A DNA stretch of 24,252 bases. Source: an uncultured Oscillibacter sp. Lineage in GTDB: Bacteria; Bacillota; Clostridia; Oscillospirales; Oscillospiraceae. Position numbers and translations under genes: made by a program. Positions 6,645 to 14,400 of this stretch are shown here, one piece after another (the stretch's first letter is position 1; each line of letters begins with the position of its first letter). Below the pieces are notes generated by a model. The model had not been told where the DNA came from and did not search any database. It worked only from the letters and a program-made list of their open reading frames with translations. The stretch covers positions 1 to 24,252 of the forward strand of contig CAJUCO010000037.1 in NCBI GenBank assembly GCA_910585245.1, given 5' to 3'.

Positions 6645-7598
6645 ATGCTGAGTTTTATCGGCGCGTTGCCGGGGGCCGTGTCCCAAGGGCTCATCTGGGG
6701 CATTATGGCCATCGGCGTATACATCACCTATAAAATCCTGGACGTTGCGGATCTGACGGTAGACGGCTCCTTCTGCACCGGCGGCGCCGTGTTCGTGATG
6801 CTGTTCGGCTCCGGCGTCAACCTCTGGCTGGCGCTTCTGGCGGCGCTGGGGGCGGGACTGCTGGCGGGAATGGTCACGGGTCTTCTGCACACGGCCTGCG
6901 GCATCCCGGCGATTTTGGCGGGCATCCTGACCCAGCTGGGCCTGTGGTCCGTCAACTTGGCCATCATGGGTATGAAGGCAAATGTGGCCATCAATGTCAC
7001 GGACCCCCAAAACTTGGACCGTCTGCTGGTGTCCCTCCGGTTCGTTCAGGACGTGGCCAAGGGGACCCGGCCCTTCTACCGCCACCCCATCCTGGTGGTG
7101 GGCGTGTTTTCCCTGGCGATTATCTCGGTGCTGTACTGGTTCTTCGGCACGGAGCTGGGCGCGTCCCTCCGGGCCACAGGGGCCAACCCCAACATGGCCC
7201 GGGCCCAGGGCATCAACACCGACACCGGGAAGGTGCTGGGTTTGATGCTCTCCAACGGGCTGGTGGCCCTGTCCGGGGCGCTGCTCAGCCAGTATCAGAG
7301 CTTCGCGGACTCCAGCATGGGCAAGGGGGCCATTGTCATCGGCCTGGCCGCCGTCATCATCGGGCAGGTGGTCTTCGGGCGGATCTTCCGCAACTTTGCC
7401 CTGAAGATGCTGGCGGTATCCCTGGGCGCGGTCATTTACTACACGGTGATCCAGGCGGTGGTGAGCCTCAGCAACATCAACACCAACTATTTGAAGCTGA
7501 TCTCCGCAATCATCGTGGCGGTTTTCCTGGCCATCCCCTACTGGAAGGGCAAGTATTTCCACGCCAAGGTCAAGACGGGAGGCGCCAGCCATGCTTGA
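6645..7598 (+). CDS. ABC transporter permease (TrpY / branched-chain amino acid type)
   Basis: 317-residue integral membrane protein with about eight to nine hydrophobic helices, belonging to the BPD_transp_2 fold. Typical segments are the early VADLTVDGSFCTGGAVF, GLLHTACGIPAILAGILTQLGLWSVNLAIMG, and the cytoplasmic loop RATGANPNMARAQGIN that contacts the ATPase (EAA-like role). Near the C terminus is GAVIYYTVIQAVVSLSNINTNYLKLISAIIVAVFLAIPY. ATG 6645 has GAGAGG upstream. Its end overlaps the ATPase start by 8 nt, which indicates translational coupling. It forms the transmembrane channel, presumably as a homodimer. Confidence 0.94.
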   Translation: MLSFIGALPGAVSQGLIWGIMAIGVYITYKILDVADLTVDGSFCTGGAVFVMLFGSGVNLWLALLAALGAGLLAGMVTGLLHTACGIPAILAGILTQLGLWSVNLAIMGMKANVAINVTDPQNLDRLLVSLRFVQDVAKGTRPFYRHPILVVGVFSLAIISVLYWFFGTELGASLRATGANPNMARAQGINTDTGKVLGLMLSNGLVALSGALLSQYQSFADSSMGKGAIVIGLAAVIIGQVVFGRIFRNFALKMLAVSLGAVIYYTVIQAVVSLSNINTNYLKLISAIIVAVFLAIPYWKGKYFHAKVKTGGASHA

Positions 7599-8385
7599 AG
7601 TAAAAGAAATCTGGAAGGTCTTCAACGCCGGGACGGTCAATGAAAAGCAGGCTCTCCGGGGCGTGAGCCTGACGCTGAACGACGGGGACTTTTGCACCGT
7701 CATCGGCGGCAACGGGGCGGGCAAATCCACCCTTCTCAACGCCGTGGCGGGGACCTGGTCCGTGGACGGCGGGTCCATCTCCATCGGCGGCGTGGACGTG
7801 ACCCACCTGCCGGACCACAAGCGGGCCCCCTATATCGGCCGGGTCTTTCAGGACCCCATGCTGGGCACCGCGCCCACCATGCAGATTCTGGAAAATCTGG
7901 CCCTGGCGGCCCGCCGGGGCCAGCGGAGGGGCCTTCGCTGGGGCGTGACCAAGGCGGAGAAGGACCGGTACCAGGAGATGCTGAAAAATCTGGACCTGGG
8001 GCTGGAGGACCGGCTGACCGGCAAGGTGGGCCTTCTCTCCGGCGGGCAGCGGCAGGCGCTGACCCTTTTGATGGCCTCTTTGAAAAAGCCAAAGCTCCTG
8101 CTTTTGGACGAGCACACCGCCGCCCTGGACCCCAAAACCGCCGCCAAGGTGCTGGAGCTGTCGGACCGCATTGTCTCCGAGAGCCACTTAACCACCATGA
8201 TGGTGACCCACAATATGAAAGACGCCATCCAACACGGAAACCGGCTGATCATGATGTACGACGGGAAAATTGTCATTGACGTCTCCGGCGAAGAGAAGAA
8301 GAAACTGACCGTCCCGCAACTGCTGGAGCTTTTCAACAAGGTCAGCGGAAGCGACGAGGCGGACGACAAGCTGCTGTTGTCGTAA
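7591..8385 (+). CDS. ABC transporter ATP-binding protein (TrpZ type)
   Basis: 264-residue cytoplasmic ATPase that powers the importer encoded by the two genes before it. Walker A GGNGAGKST is at residues 39-47. The Q-loop lies in RVFQDPM, the ABC signature LLSGGQRQAL near residue 150, Walker B with catalytic Glu in KLLLLDEHTAALD, and the H-loop in MMVTHNMKDAI. All catalytic positions are intact. The start overlaps the permease stop by 8 nt, with GGGAGG just before it. The length is typical for the family, with no accessory domain. Confidence 0.95.
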   Translation: MLEVKEIWKVFNAGTVNEKQALRGVSLTLNDGDFCTVIGGNGAGKSTLLNAVAGTWSVDGGSISIGGVDVTHLPDHKRAPYIGRVFQDPMLGTAPTMQILENLALAARRGQRRGLRWGVTKAEKDRYQEMLKNLDLGLEDRLTGKVGLLSGGQRQALTLLMASLKKPKLLLLDEHTAALDPKTAAKVLELSDRIVSESHLTTMMVTHNMKDAIQHGNRLIMMYDGKIVIDVSGEEKKKLTVPQLLELFNKVSGSDEADDKLLLS

Positions 8386-8393
8386 AAAAACGC

Positions 8394-8429
8394 AACAGGC
8401 GGCGGGACAGATGGGTCCCGCCGCCTGTT
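8394..8429. other. Perfect 15-bp inverted repeat between the ATPase and FAH genes
   Basis: AACAGGCGGCGGGAC and its exact complement are separated by AGATGG. On the plus strand no T-run follows, so it is a poor intrinsic terminator. On the minus strand the stem is followed by TGCGTTTTTTT, a good one. It ends 18 nt before the FAH Shine-Dalgarno. It could be a transcript-end barrier, a processing site or a regulator site. Confidence 0.6.
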
Positions 8430-8455
8430 CGCAGAACATAATAAGGAGAGATTCT

Positions 8456-9301
8456 ATGAGACTGGTAACCTGCCTCTACGAAAACAAGGAACGGGTGGGC
8501 GCGCTGACGGAGGAGGGCGTGGTCTTCCTGCCCTACCCGGACATGAACACGCTGATTGAAACCCTTTCCCCGGCGGCCCTTGCCCTCACCTCCACGGCCA
8601 AGCCCGTGCCTCTGGAGGATGTACAGCTCTTGGCCCCCATCCCCCGGCCCCGGCAGGATGTGCTCTGCCTGGGGATGAACTACCGGGACCACGCAAAAGA
8701 GGCGGCAACGTACGATGCCGAGGCCTTCACAAAGGAAAAGCCCATTGCGGTCTATTTCTCCAAGCGGGTCTCCCGGGCCGGGGACCCGGATGGGGAAATC
8801 CCCCGGTATGAGGGATTGGTAGAGCGGCTGGACTACGAGGCGGAGCTGGCGGTGATCATCGGAAAAACCGCCAAAAATGTGAAGGCGGAGGAGGCCGGGG
8901 AGTACGTCTTTGGCTACACCGTCTTAAACGATGTCTCCGCCCGGGATCTTCAGACCGGACACAAACAGTGGTATTTCGGAAAGAGCCTGGACGGCTTCAC
9001 TCCCATGGGGCCCTGCATCCTCACAGCGGACGAGACGGCCTTTCCTCCGACCCTGGACATCTCCTGCGCCGTCAACGGGGAGGAGCGCCAGCGGTCCAAC
9101 ACCTCTTTGCTCGTTCACGGCATCCCGGAAGTTATCCAGGAGCTCTCCGCCGGAATGACCCTCTTGCCGGGGACCATCATCGCCACCGGGACCCCCGCCG
9201 GGGTGGGCATGGGGAGAACCCCGCCGGAGTTTTTGAAACAGGGTGATGTGGTGGAGTGCACCGTCCAGCACATCGGCTCTTTACGAAGCACAGTGGGCTG
9301 A
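8456..9301 (+). CDS. Fumarylacetoacetate hydrolase (FAH) family protein
   Basis: 281-residue enzyme of the FAH superfamily, metal-dependent hydrolases, isomerases and decarboxylases acting on 2-oxo or acylpyruvate-type compounds. After an N-terminal beta domain comes the core: CLGMNYRDHAKEA; the metal ligands in LDYEAELAVIIGK (two Glu) and NDVSARDLQ (Asp); then QWYFGKSLDGFTPMGP, GIPEVIQELSAGMTLLPGTIIATGTPAGVGM and GDVVECTVQHIGSL. ATG 8456 has AAGGAG upstream; a longer frame begins inside the preceding hairpin and is rejected. It follows the importer operon by 70 bp on the same strand, so it may act on the imported compound, but the hairpin between them leaves cotranscription open. Confidence 0.93.
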   Translation: MRLVTCLYENKERVGALTEEGVVFLPYPDMNTLIETLSPAALALTSTAKPVPLEDVQLLAPIPRPRQDVLCLGMNYRDHAKEAATYDAEAFTKEKPIAVYFSKRVSRAGDPDGEIPRYEGLVERLDYEAELAVIIGKTAKNVKAEEAGEYVFGYTVLNDVSARDLQTGHKQWYFGKSLDGFTPMGPCILTADETAFPPTLDISCAVNGEERQRSNTSLLVHGIPEVIQELSAGMTLLPGTIIATGTPAGVGMGRTPPEFLKQGDVVECTVQHIGSLRSTVG

Positions 9302-9320
9302 AAATACGGACCGTCGTTCT

Positions 9321-9357
9321 GAGGCCGGAGGGCGTTTGCCCTCCGGCCTCAGTTTTT
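9321..9357 (+). terminator. Intrinsic terminator after the FAH gene
   Basis: GAGGCCGGAGGGC and GCCCTCCGGCCTC form a 13-bp stem with a GTTT loop, followed by AGTTTTTG, 20 nt after the FAH stop codon. Confidence 0.88.
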
Positions 9358-9381
9358 GCCTGGACTTCCAGAAGCTGTTCC

Positions 9382-9411
9382 TTGCCCCCGGGGGGAGCTA
9401 TGGGGTAAAAT
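9382..9411 (+). promoter_or_regulatory. Possible promoter of the GH18 gene
   Basis: TTGCCC (9382-9387), 18 bp, TAAAAT (9406-9411). It lies just after the FAH terminator and about 50 nt before the GH18 start codon. The match is moderate. Confidence 0.45.
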
Positions 9412-9460
9412 GAGGCGAGGATTTTCTTGAAGAACACTTTGCCGCAAAGGAGTTGAAAAA

Positions 9461-11161
9461 ATGCGGAAAACGCGCCGTTTTGCCCTGCTGATTCTGGTTC
9501 TCACCCTGCTGTCCTTTCTGGGGACCGGGCGGGTCTCCGCCGGGGGCGGCGGGGGAACCGCCGGGGAGGTGGTGGGCTATTACGCCTCCTGGGCCGCCTC
9601 GCAAGGCTATACGCCGGACAAGCTCACAGTGGAACTCTTTACCCAGATCAACTACGCCTTCGCCGGCATCGAAAACGGCGAGGCGGTTTTGTCCAATCCG
9701 GTTCGGGACAGCAAAAATCTCCGGGATCTCACCGCCCAGCGCCGCCGGAATCCCGATTTGCGGGTGGTCCTCTCCATAGGCGGCTGGGACGAGTCCGCCG
9801 GATTTTCCGACGCGGCCTCCTCCGGGGAAAACCGGGCGGCCTTTGCCCAGAGTTGTCTGGACCTGATTACAAAGCACAACCTGGACGGCGTGGACCTGGA
9901 TTGGGAATATCCCGTCTCCGGCGGCGCCCCGGGCGTGGTCCACCGGCCCCAGGACAAGGAGAATTTCACCTTGCTGCTGAAAGAGCTCCGGAAGGCTCTG
10001 GACCGCCAGGGACAGCGGGACGGGAGAAGCTATGTTCTGACCATCGCCGGAGCGGCCAGCGGAAGCTACCTCCATAACATTGAGCCCCAGGCCGTGGCGG
10101 ACATCGTGGACCACATTTTCCTTATGGCCTATGACCTCCACGGCCCTTGGGACACCTACGCGGACTTCAACGCCCCTCTCTACGCCCCCGCAGACGGTCC
10201 GCCCCGCTACCGCGCCAGCGTGGACGGCGGCATTTCCGCCTGGTTGGGCCAGGGCGTCCCGGCGGAGAAACTGGTGCTGGGGATGCCGCTGTACGGATAC
10301 ATATACCAGGGCGTGTCCAGCCGGGACCACGGACTGTACCAGTCCTTTGAAAGCGCCAAATCCGTGTCCTGGGACAAGGTCAAAGAGGACTACCTGTCCC
10401 ATTCCGCCTACCGGCCCTTTCGCCACGAGGAGGCGCAGGTCCCCTATCTCTACGGAAATCGCGCCTTCCTCTCTTACGACGATGAAACCTCCATGGCCGC
10501 CAAAGGCTCCCTGGCCCGGAGGCGGGGCCTGGGGGGCGTGGGCTTTTGGGAGCTCTCCCAGGACCGGGAGGGGGAACTCATTCAAAGCGCCTGGGCCGCT
10601 TTTCACGGCGGACGGTTTCTGGATGTGCCCCAGGACGCCTGGTACGCCGGGGCGGTGGAGCGGGTCTGCGCCGCCGGGCTGATGAACGGCACGGGAAGGG
10701 GGACCTTTTCCCCCGGCGAAACGGTGACGCGGGGACAAATCGCCGCCATCCTCCACCGGCTGGCGGGAGAACCCACAGTTCACGGCTCCTCCTTTTCCGA
10801 CGTGTCCGCCTCCGCCTATTACGGCCAGGCCGTGGCCTGGGCGGCCCGCCGGGGAATTGTGGAGGGTTTTTACGACGGTTCCTTCCGCCCCGATCTGCCG
10901 GTGAGCCGCCAGCAGCTGGCCGCCATCCTCTGGCGGTACGCCAGGATGGAAAAGGCCGACGGGGGAAACCGGGCCGATCTCCGGGGCTTCCGGGACGCGG
11001 GGGACGTGAGCGCCTACGCCCAAGAGGCCATGGGCTGGGCCCTGGCGGAGGGCATTTTGCAGGGAACCGGGGAGGGAACCCTCCAGCCCCAGGGCCGGGC
11101 CGCCCGGGGACAGACCGCCGTGCTGCTGGAGCGGTTCCAAAAACGGCTGGCCGCCCAATAG
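9461..11161 (+). CDS. Secreted GH18 glycosidase with three C-terminal SLH domains
   Basis: 566-residue exported chitinase-like enzyme. A signal peptide (1-26, ending VSA) and short glycine run precede a family 18 TIM barrel (about 35-375). The barrel shows VVLSIGGWDES and the catalytic DGVDLDWEY (about residues 141-149), where the last Glu is the proton donor, then FLMAYDLHGPWD, LGMPLYGY and the final GVGFWELSQD. Three S-layer-homology repeats follow from about residue 386 (FLDVPQDAWYAGAV, FSDVSASAYYGQAV, FRDAGDVSAYAQEAM), which should attach it to cell-wall polymers. ATG 9461 has AAAGGAG at good spacing. It may cut chitin, host glycans or peptidoglycan-like polymers; GH18 spans all of these. 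It stands alone between two terminators. Confidence 0.94.
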   Translation: MRKTRRFALLILVLTLLSFLGTGRVSAGGGGGTAGEVVGYYASWAASQGYTPDKLTVELFTQINYAFAGIENGEAVLSNPVRDSKNLRDLTAQRRRNPDLRVVLSIGGWDESAGFSDAASSGENRAAFAQSCLDLITKHNLDGVDLDWEYPVSGGAPGVVHRPQDKENFTLLLKELRKALDRQGQRDGRSYVLTIAGAASGSYLHNIEPQAVADIVDHIFLMAYDLHGPWDTYADFNAPLYAPADGPPRYRASVDGGISAWLGQGVPAEKLVLGMPLYGYIYQGVSSRDHGLYQSFESAKSVSWDKVKEDYLSHSAYRPFRHEEAQVPYLYGNRAFLSYDDETSMAAKGSLARRRGLGGVGFWELSQDREGELIQSAWAAFHGGRFLDVPQDAWYAGAVERVCAAGLMNGTGRGTFSPGETVTRGQIAAILHRLAGEPTVHGSSFSDVSASAYYGQAVAWAARRGIVEGFYDGSFRPDLPVSRQQLAAILWRYARMEKADGGNRADLRGFRDAGDVSAYAQEAMGWALAEGILQGTGEGTLQPQGRAARGQTAVLLERFQKRLAAQ

Positions 11162-11202
11162 GCGCAAGGATTGGAGAGCTTCTTTGCGGTTTTGGAGCAT
11201 TC

Positions 11203-11267
11203 GGTTAAACCGGCAAAAAACCTTTTTGCCAACCTGAGGCAGGGGCGAAAGCCCTTGCCTCTTTTTT
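11203..11267 (+). repeat. Probable partial copy of the structured repeat (right end only)
   Basis: GGCAAAAAACCTTTTTGCC followed by AACCTGAGGCAGG closely matches copy 2 (13371-13400, TTTTTGCCAGCCTGAGCAAGG region) and hairpin 3 of copy 3. As in the full copies, it is followed directly by a terminal GC hairpin (11236-11261) and a T-run. The rest of the element is missing. Convergence of an ordinary terminator region is possible. Confidence 0.45.
11236..11267 (+). terminator. Intrinsic terminator after the GH18 gene
   Basis: GAGGCAGGGGC and GCCCTTGCCTC pair around GAAA and are followed by TTTTTT. It overlaps the -35 box of the barnase promoter. Confidence 0.85.
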
Positions 11268-11283
11268 CCGGAACTGGTATACT
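11255..11283 (+). promoter_or_regulatory. Promoter of the barnase-barstar operon
   Basis: TTGCCT (11255-11260), 17 bp, TATACT (11278-11283), with an extended TGG before the -10. The -35 box lies in the descending arm of the preceding terminator. The start would be near 11290, about 20 nt before the barnase ATG. Confidence 0.7.
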
Positions 11284-11311
11284 GTCCTCATCAAGAGAAA
11301 GGATGATGGAC

Positions 11312-11947
11312 ATGAAACGCTGGCTTGGCGGCCTACTGGCTGCGCTAACCCTGTTCTCCCTCACCGCCTGCGGCCTTTCCGCGCCCTACGGCATCGTCAC
11401 ACCGGAGAAGGTTGTGGATCTCCCCACGGTGGAGGAGGACGCGGAACCCCCTGCCGGAGCGGAGACCCCCTCCCAAGAGGAGTCTTCTCCCAATGATTTC
11501 TACACCGGCATGGCGGACCTGGATACACCGGAGGCCGTGGAGCCGGGGGAGGCCGCATCTCCGAACAACCAATCCGCCGGGGCGGACGCCCTTCCGGAGA
11601 ATGGGACCTACACCGCCAGGGAGGACGTGGCCCTCTATATCCACCAGTACGGCCGCCTGCCGGACAACTTCATCACCAAAAAGGAGGCCCAAAACCTGGG
11701 CTGGCCCGGTGGGGACCTGGAGCCCTACGCCCCCGGTATGTGCATTGGCGGCAGCCGTTTTGGAAACTACGAGGGGCTTTTGCCGGAGGCGGAAGGCCGG
11801 ACGTATACCGAGTGTGACATCGACACCCTGGGAGCCAGAAGCCGGGGGGCCAAGCGGATCGTCTTCTCTAACGACGGCCTGATCTACTACACGGAGGATC
11901 ACTACGAGTCCTTTGAGCTGCTGTACGGAGATGAAGGCGATGGCTGA
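11312..11947 (+). CDS. Lipoprotein barnase-type ribonuclease
   Basis: 211-residue secreted RNase of the barnase (N1/T1/Ba) fold, which cleaves RNA after purines. A lipoprotein signal ends at LTAC (Cys20), followed by an acidic Pro/Ser linker (about 30-95) and a barnase domain (about 98-206). LPDNFITKKEAQNLGW corresponds to barnase LPDNYITKSEAQALGW, and DHYESF to DHYQTF. Equivalents of the catalytic residues are present: Lys123 (K27), Glu167 (E73), Arg176 (R83), Arg182 (R87) and His197 (H102), with a two-residue insertion between the two arginines. ATG 11312 is chosen because AAAGGA lies 9 nt upstream; ATGs at 11303 and 11306 are too close to it. The gene ends inside its inhibitor gene. A lipid-anchored form faces outward, suggesting a role against competitors or in RNA scavenging. 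Confidence 0.93.
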   Translation: MKRWLGGLLAALTLFSLTACGLSAPYGIVTPEKVVDLPTVEEDAEPPAGAETPSQEESSPNDFYTGMADLDTPEAVEPGEAASPNNQSAGADALPENGTYTAREDVALYIHQYGRLPDNFITKKEAQNLGWPGGDLEPYAPGMCIGGSRFGNYEGLLPEAEGRTYTECDIDTLGARSRGAKRIVFSNDGLIYYTEDHYESFELLYGDEGDG

Positions 11948-12209
11948 GGTTGTGCTGGACGGTCTGGAACTGGAAACCCCGGAGGACATCCACGACCTCT
12001 TTGCCGGGACGCTGGCCCTGCCGGAGTACTACGGGCGGAATCTGGACGCCCTTTTCGACTGCCTGACGGATTGCCAGAATGTCCTGGTGATCCGCCTCCG
12101 CCACCAAGGGGCCTTGGAAGACCGCCTGGGCCCCCGGGGGCGGGCTCTGATCCGCCTGCTTCGCCAGGTGGCGGCGGAAAACCCTCTGGTCACGCTTTTC
12201 GAGGAATAA
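11940..12209 (+). CDS. Barstar-family ribonuclease inhibitor
   Basis: 89-residue cytoplasmic protein that should bind and block the barnase made from the gene before it. LALPEYYGRNLDALFDCLTD is almost identical to the barnase-contacting helix of B. amyloliquefaciens barstar, keeping the Tyr equivalent to Y29 and the key Asp residues equivalent to D35 and D39; Trp38 is Phe here. A C-terminal strand NPLVTLFEE completes the fold. Start ATG 11940 has GGAG 9 nt upstream and overlaps the barnase stop by 8 nt; ATG 11931 abuts GGAG directly and is less likely. Translational coupling would ensure inhibitor accompanies enzyme. Confidence 0.95.
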   Translation: MAEVVLDGLELETPEDIHDLFAGTLALPEYYGRNLDALFDCLTDCQNVLVIRLRHQGALEDRLGPRGRALIRLLRQVAAENPLVTLFEE

Positions 12210-12238
12210 AAAATACGCGCGGGCTCAGCAGGGCAACT

Positions 12239-12278
12239 GCCGGCAAGGGGGGAGTGGCTCTTACACCGGCGCCTTTTT
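12239..12278 (+). terminator. Weak terminator candidate after barstar
   Basis: GCCGG and CCGGC pair around a long loop and are followed by GCCTTTTT. A competing GGGAGTG/CACTCCC pairing overlaps it. No better terminator was seen between barstar and the next gene. Confidence 0.3.
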
Positions 12279-12372
12279 CACTCCCGGTCTTGGTCATATC
12301 CTCAACAGGGTTTCACACGCGAAGCGAAACGCCCCCGGCGGAAAATTGCCTCTTTTCAGGCGGCTTCATCTG

Positions 12373-12381
12373 TGCTATACT
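12373..12381 (+). promoter_or_regulatory. Extended -10 promoter of the polytopic membrane protein gene
   Basis: TGCTATACT (TGn plus TATACT at 12376-12381), the same extended -10 type as the ssrA leader. The -35 position holds only TTTTCA. The start codon is about 55 nt downstream. Confidence 0.5.
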
Positions 12382-12436
12382 AAGGGGCACTGAATTGGCT
12401 TTGCCGTGAATTGACTCCTGAAAGGACAAGTTTGTT

Positions 12437-13321
12437 ATGGATAAACGTTACGCGCTTCCCCTGACGGCGGCGCTGGGCGGGGCCGCCGCCTGTGTGCTGC
12501 GGCTGCTGCAAAACCACACCGGCTATGAGGCAAACACCGGGCTTCCCATTTCCGGCAACCCCGCCGCTCTGGCGTTGGCGGCGTTGCTGGTGGGTTTGGG
12601 AGTTGCTCTGGCGGGGATGGTACGGCTCCTTCCAGAGGAAGAGGACCCCGGTCCCGCTTTGCCCAGGGACTTCTCCACGGAAAACCCGGGGCTTTTGACC
12701 CTGCCCATGGGCGGCGTGTTCCTCCTGGTCCTCAGCGGACTTTGCGATCTGGCAGAGGCCGCCTCGATTCTGCCGGAGGGTGTCGTCTCCTCCCAGCACG
12801 CTATTTACGGCATCCTCCGGGCCGGGGGACTGGGTTTTTCCCTTCAGGGGCAGTTTCTGCTGGGCGTACTGACCCTGGCCGCCGCCGCGTCGCTGTTTCC
12901 CGTATTGGCGGGTTGCCGCCGCCGCCAGGGCGGGCCCAAACACAGGGCCCCCGCCGCCATCACCCTGGCGCCTGTAGCGGCCCTGGTGGTGCGGCTGGTG
13001 CTGACTTACCGCATTGACTCCGTAAACCCCTCTTTGACCATGTACTACGTGGAACTGCTGGCCCTGGTCTTCCTGACCCTGGGCTTTTACCGCCTCAGCT
13101 CCTTTGCCTTCCAGGCAGGGCGGACCCGCCGTTTCGGGTTTTACGCCGCCGGTTCCCTGGTGCTTTGCGCCGCCTCCATGGCGGACGGAAGCGCGTATCT
13201 GTCCTCTTTGCTTCTTTACGCAGGCGGGGCATTGACGCTGACGGGATTTTTGCTCTTGCGCCTTGCAAACGGTCTGGAGGCGGAAAAGGACGACGGGACT
13301 ATCATCGGTCCGGCGGAGTGA
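12437..13321 (+). CDS. Polytopic membrane protein of unknown function
   Basis: 294 residues with about seven to eight hydrophobic helices (roughly 6-24, 42-63, 86-106, 140-160, 170-192, 203-222, 233-250, 257-276). Loops are short apart from an acidic stretch after helix 2 (EEEDPGPALPRDF) and a basic loop near 161-171 (CRRRQGGPKHR), placing that loop on the cytoplasmic side. The C-terminal tail is charged. I do not recognise the family; no enzyme or transporter motif is evident. ATG 12437 has AAAGGAC upstream. It is a single gene between its own promoter and structured repeat copy 2, which may provide its terminator. Confidence 0.85.
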   Translation: MDKRYALPLTAALGGAAACVLRLLQNHTGYEANTGLPISGNPAALALAALLVGLGVALAGMVRLLPEEEDPGPALPRDFSTENPGLLTLPMGGVFLLVLSGLCDLAEAASILPEGVVSSQHAIYGILRAGGLGFSLQGQFLLGVLTLAAAASLFPVLAGCRRRQGGPKHRAPAAITLAPVAALVVRLVLTYRIDSVNPSLTMYYVELLALVFLTLGFYRLSSFAFQAGRTRRFGFYAAGSLVLCAASMADGSAYLSSLLLYAGGALTLTGFLLLRLANGLEAEKDDGTIIGPAE

Positions 13322-13339
13322 ACCGCAGATAAATAGCGA

Positions 13340-13550
13340 CCCCGGCTCTCGCCGGGGGCCTCAGGCTGTCAAAAAAGTATTTTTGCCAGCCTGAGCAAGG
13401 TTTCAAAACGTTTTCAAACGTTTTGAAACCTTATGATTGAAAACGAAAGGAACCCTTCCTGGGTTCCTCTCGTAGCTCTCTTCCTTCCCGTCGGGGAAAG
13501 TTTCTACGATTTTTCGACACTCTGAGGGCCCCCGGCTTTTGCCGGGGCCC
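13340..13550 (-). repeat. Dispersed structured repeat, copy 2 (inverted)
   Basis: 211-bp element lying between two convergent genes and inverted relative to copies 1 and 3. Terminal hairpins are CCCCGGC/GCCGGGG (13340-13357) and GGGCCCCCGGC/GCCGGGGCCC (13526-13550). Internal hairpins, given on the plus strand, are CTCAGGCTG.CAAAAA/TTTTTG.CAGCCTGAG (13360-13395), AAGGTTTCAAAACGTTT/AAACGTTTTGAAACCTT (13398-13433) and GAAAGGAACCC/GGGTTCCTCTC (13445-13471). A TTCCC-GTCG-GGGAA hairpin (13483-13498) is enclosed by CGTAG/CTACG. Bases differing from copy 3 are matched by partner changes. The right GC hairpin plus TTTCGCTTT may terminate the plus-strand gene. Confidence 0.9.
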
Positions 13551-13561
13551 TTTCGCTTTCT

Positions 13562-14380
13562 CTAACGCGCCTCGTCTTTTTGAATATGAACGTCTAACTT
13601 ACGGTAGGGGATCTCCACTCCCGCCCGGTCAAACTCTTTTCGCAGGTTCTCCGCCAGGGCAAACTGGGTGGTCCAGAAGTCCGCCGCCGTGGCCCAGCAG
13701 TAAACCGTGAAGTCAATGCCGCTCTCCCCGAAGTCCGTCAGATACACCGCGGGAGCCGGATCGGCGAGAATGCGCGGTGTGGCCTCCACCGCCCGGTAGC
13801 AGGCGGCTTTCACCGTCTCCGTCGGCGCGTCGTAGGCGGCGCTCATCTTCCAGACGATCCGCCGCCGCCCCAGGGCCGTGTAATTGGTGAGCTTGGAGGC
13901 CGCCAGCTCTTTGTTTGGCAAAAGGGCGGTAAGCCCGTCGGGTGTGACGAGCTTTGTGTGGTTCAGGTTGATCTCCTCCACTGTTCCGGAGATTCCGCCG
14001 GACTCGATATAGTCCCCAATGGCAAAGGGATGGGAGGACAAAATCACCAGTCCCCCTGCCACGTTGCCCAGCACATCCTCCGCCGCCAGGGTGATTCCCA
14101 AAGACCCCACGGAGAGAAGGGCCACCAGGGAGGTCATGTTGACCCCCAGACTTCCGGCGGTGAAGACCACCGTCAGGGTATAGAGCAGCAGCTTCAACAG
14201 CGTCAGGATATACCGCCGGATGCGCTCTTCCAGCTTTGTCCGGGCAAGGAGGCGGCGGGCCAGCTTCAAAAGCAGCCGCACCGCCACCAGACACACCAGC
14301 AGCGTCACGCCGGCGGCCAGAATGTTCTCCAGGGCCAGCTTCCCGGCAAAGCGCTCCAGGGCCCCGTTCAGATCAAACAC
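13562..14380 (-). CDS. MscS-family small-conductance mechanosensitive channel
   Basis: 272-residue membrane channel that opens under membrane tension and releases solutes on hypo-osmotic shock. Hydrophobic helices lie near residues 18-40, 60-82 and 85-105. The pore-lining third helix leads into the family block LGITLAAEDVLGNVAGGLVILSSHPFAIGDYI. Then comes the beta domain (GISGTVEEINLNHTKLVTPDG, LLPNKELAASKLTNYT) and an alpha/beta C-terminal vestibule domain. The length is typical for the short MscS class. The start is GTG 14380, supported by GAGGAGG about 8 nt upstream. It lies 20 bp downstream of serA on the same strand, so the two are probably cotranscribed. Confidence 0.94.
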   Translation of the reverse strand: MFDLNGALERFAGKLALENILAAGVTLLVCLVAVRLLLKLARRLLARTKLEERIRRYILTLLKLLLYTLTVVFTAGSLGVNMTSLVALLSVGSLGITLAAEDVLGNVAGGLVILSSHPFAIGDYIESGGISGTVEEINLNHTKLVTPDGLTALLPNKELAASKLTNYTALGRRRIVWKMSAAYDAPTETVKAACYRAVEATPRILADPAPAVYLTDFGESGIDFTVYCWATAADFWTTQFALAENLRKEFDRAGVEIPYRKLDVHIQKDEAR

Positions 14381-14400
14381 AAGCGCCCCTCCTCACTGTT

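Noticed and set aside
6567..7820. 417-codon minus-strand ORF over the permease and ATPase genes
   Set aside because: Composition typical of antisense GC-rich frames (runs of H, Q, R, G); the sense genes are canonical ABC transporter components.
9398..11200. 600-codon minus-strand ORF opposite the GH18 gene
   Set aside because: Low-complexity GC-driven frame with no recognisable domain; the plus strand encodes a clear GH18-SLH protein with ribosome site and signal peptide.
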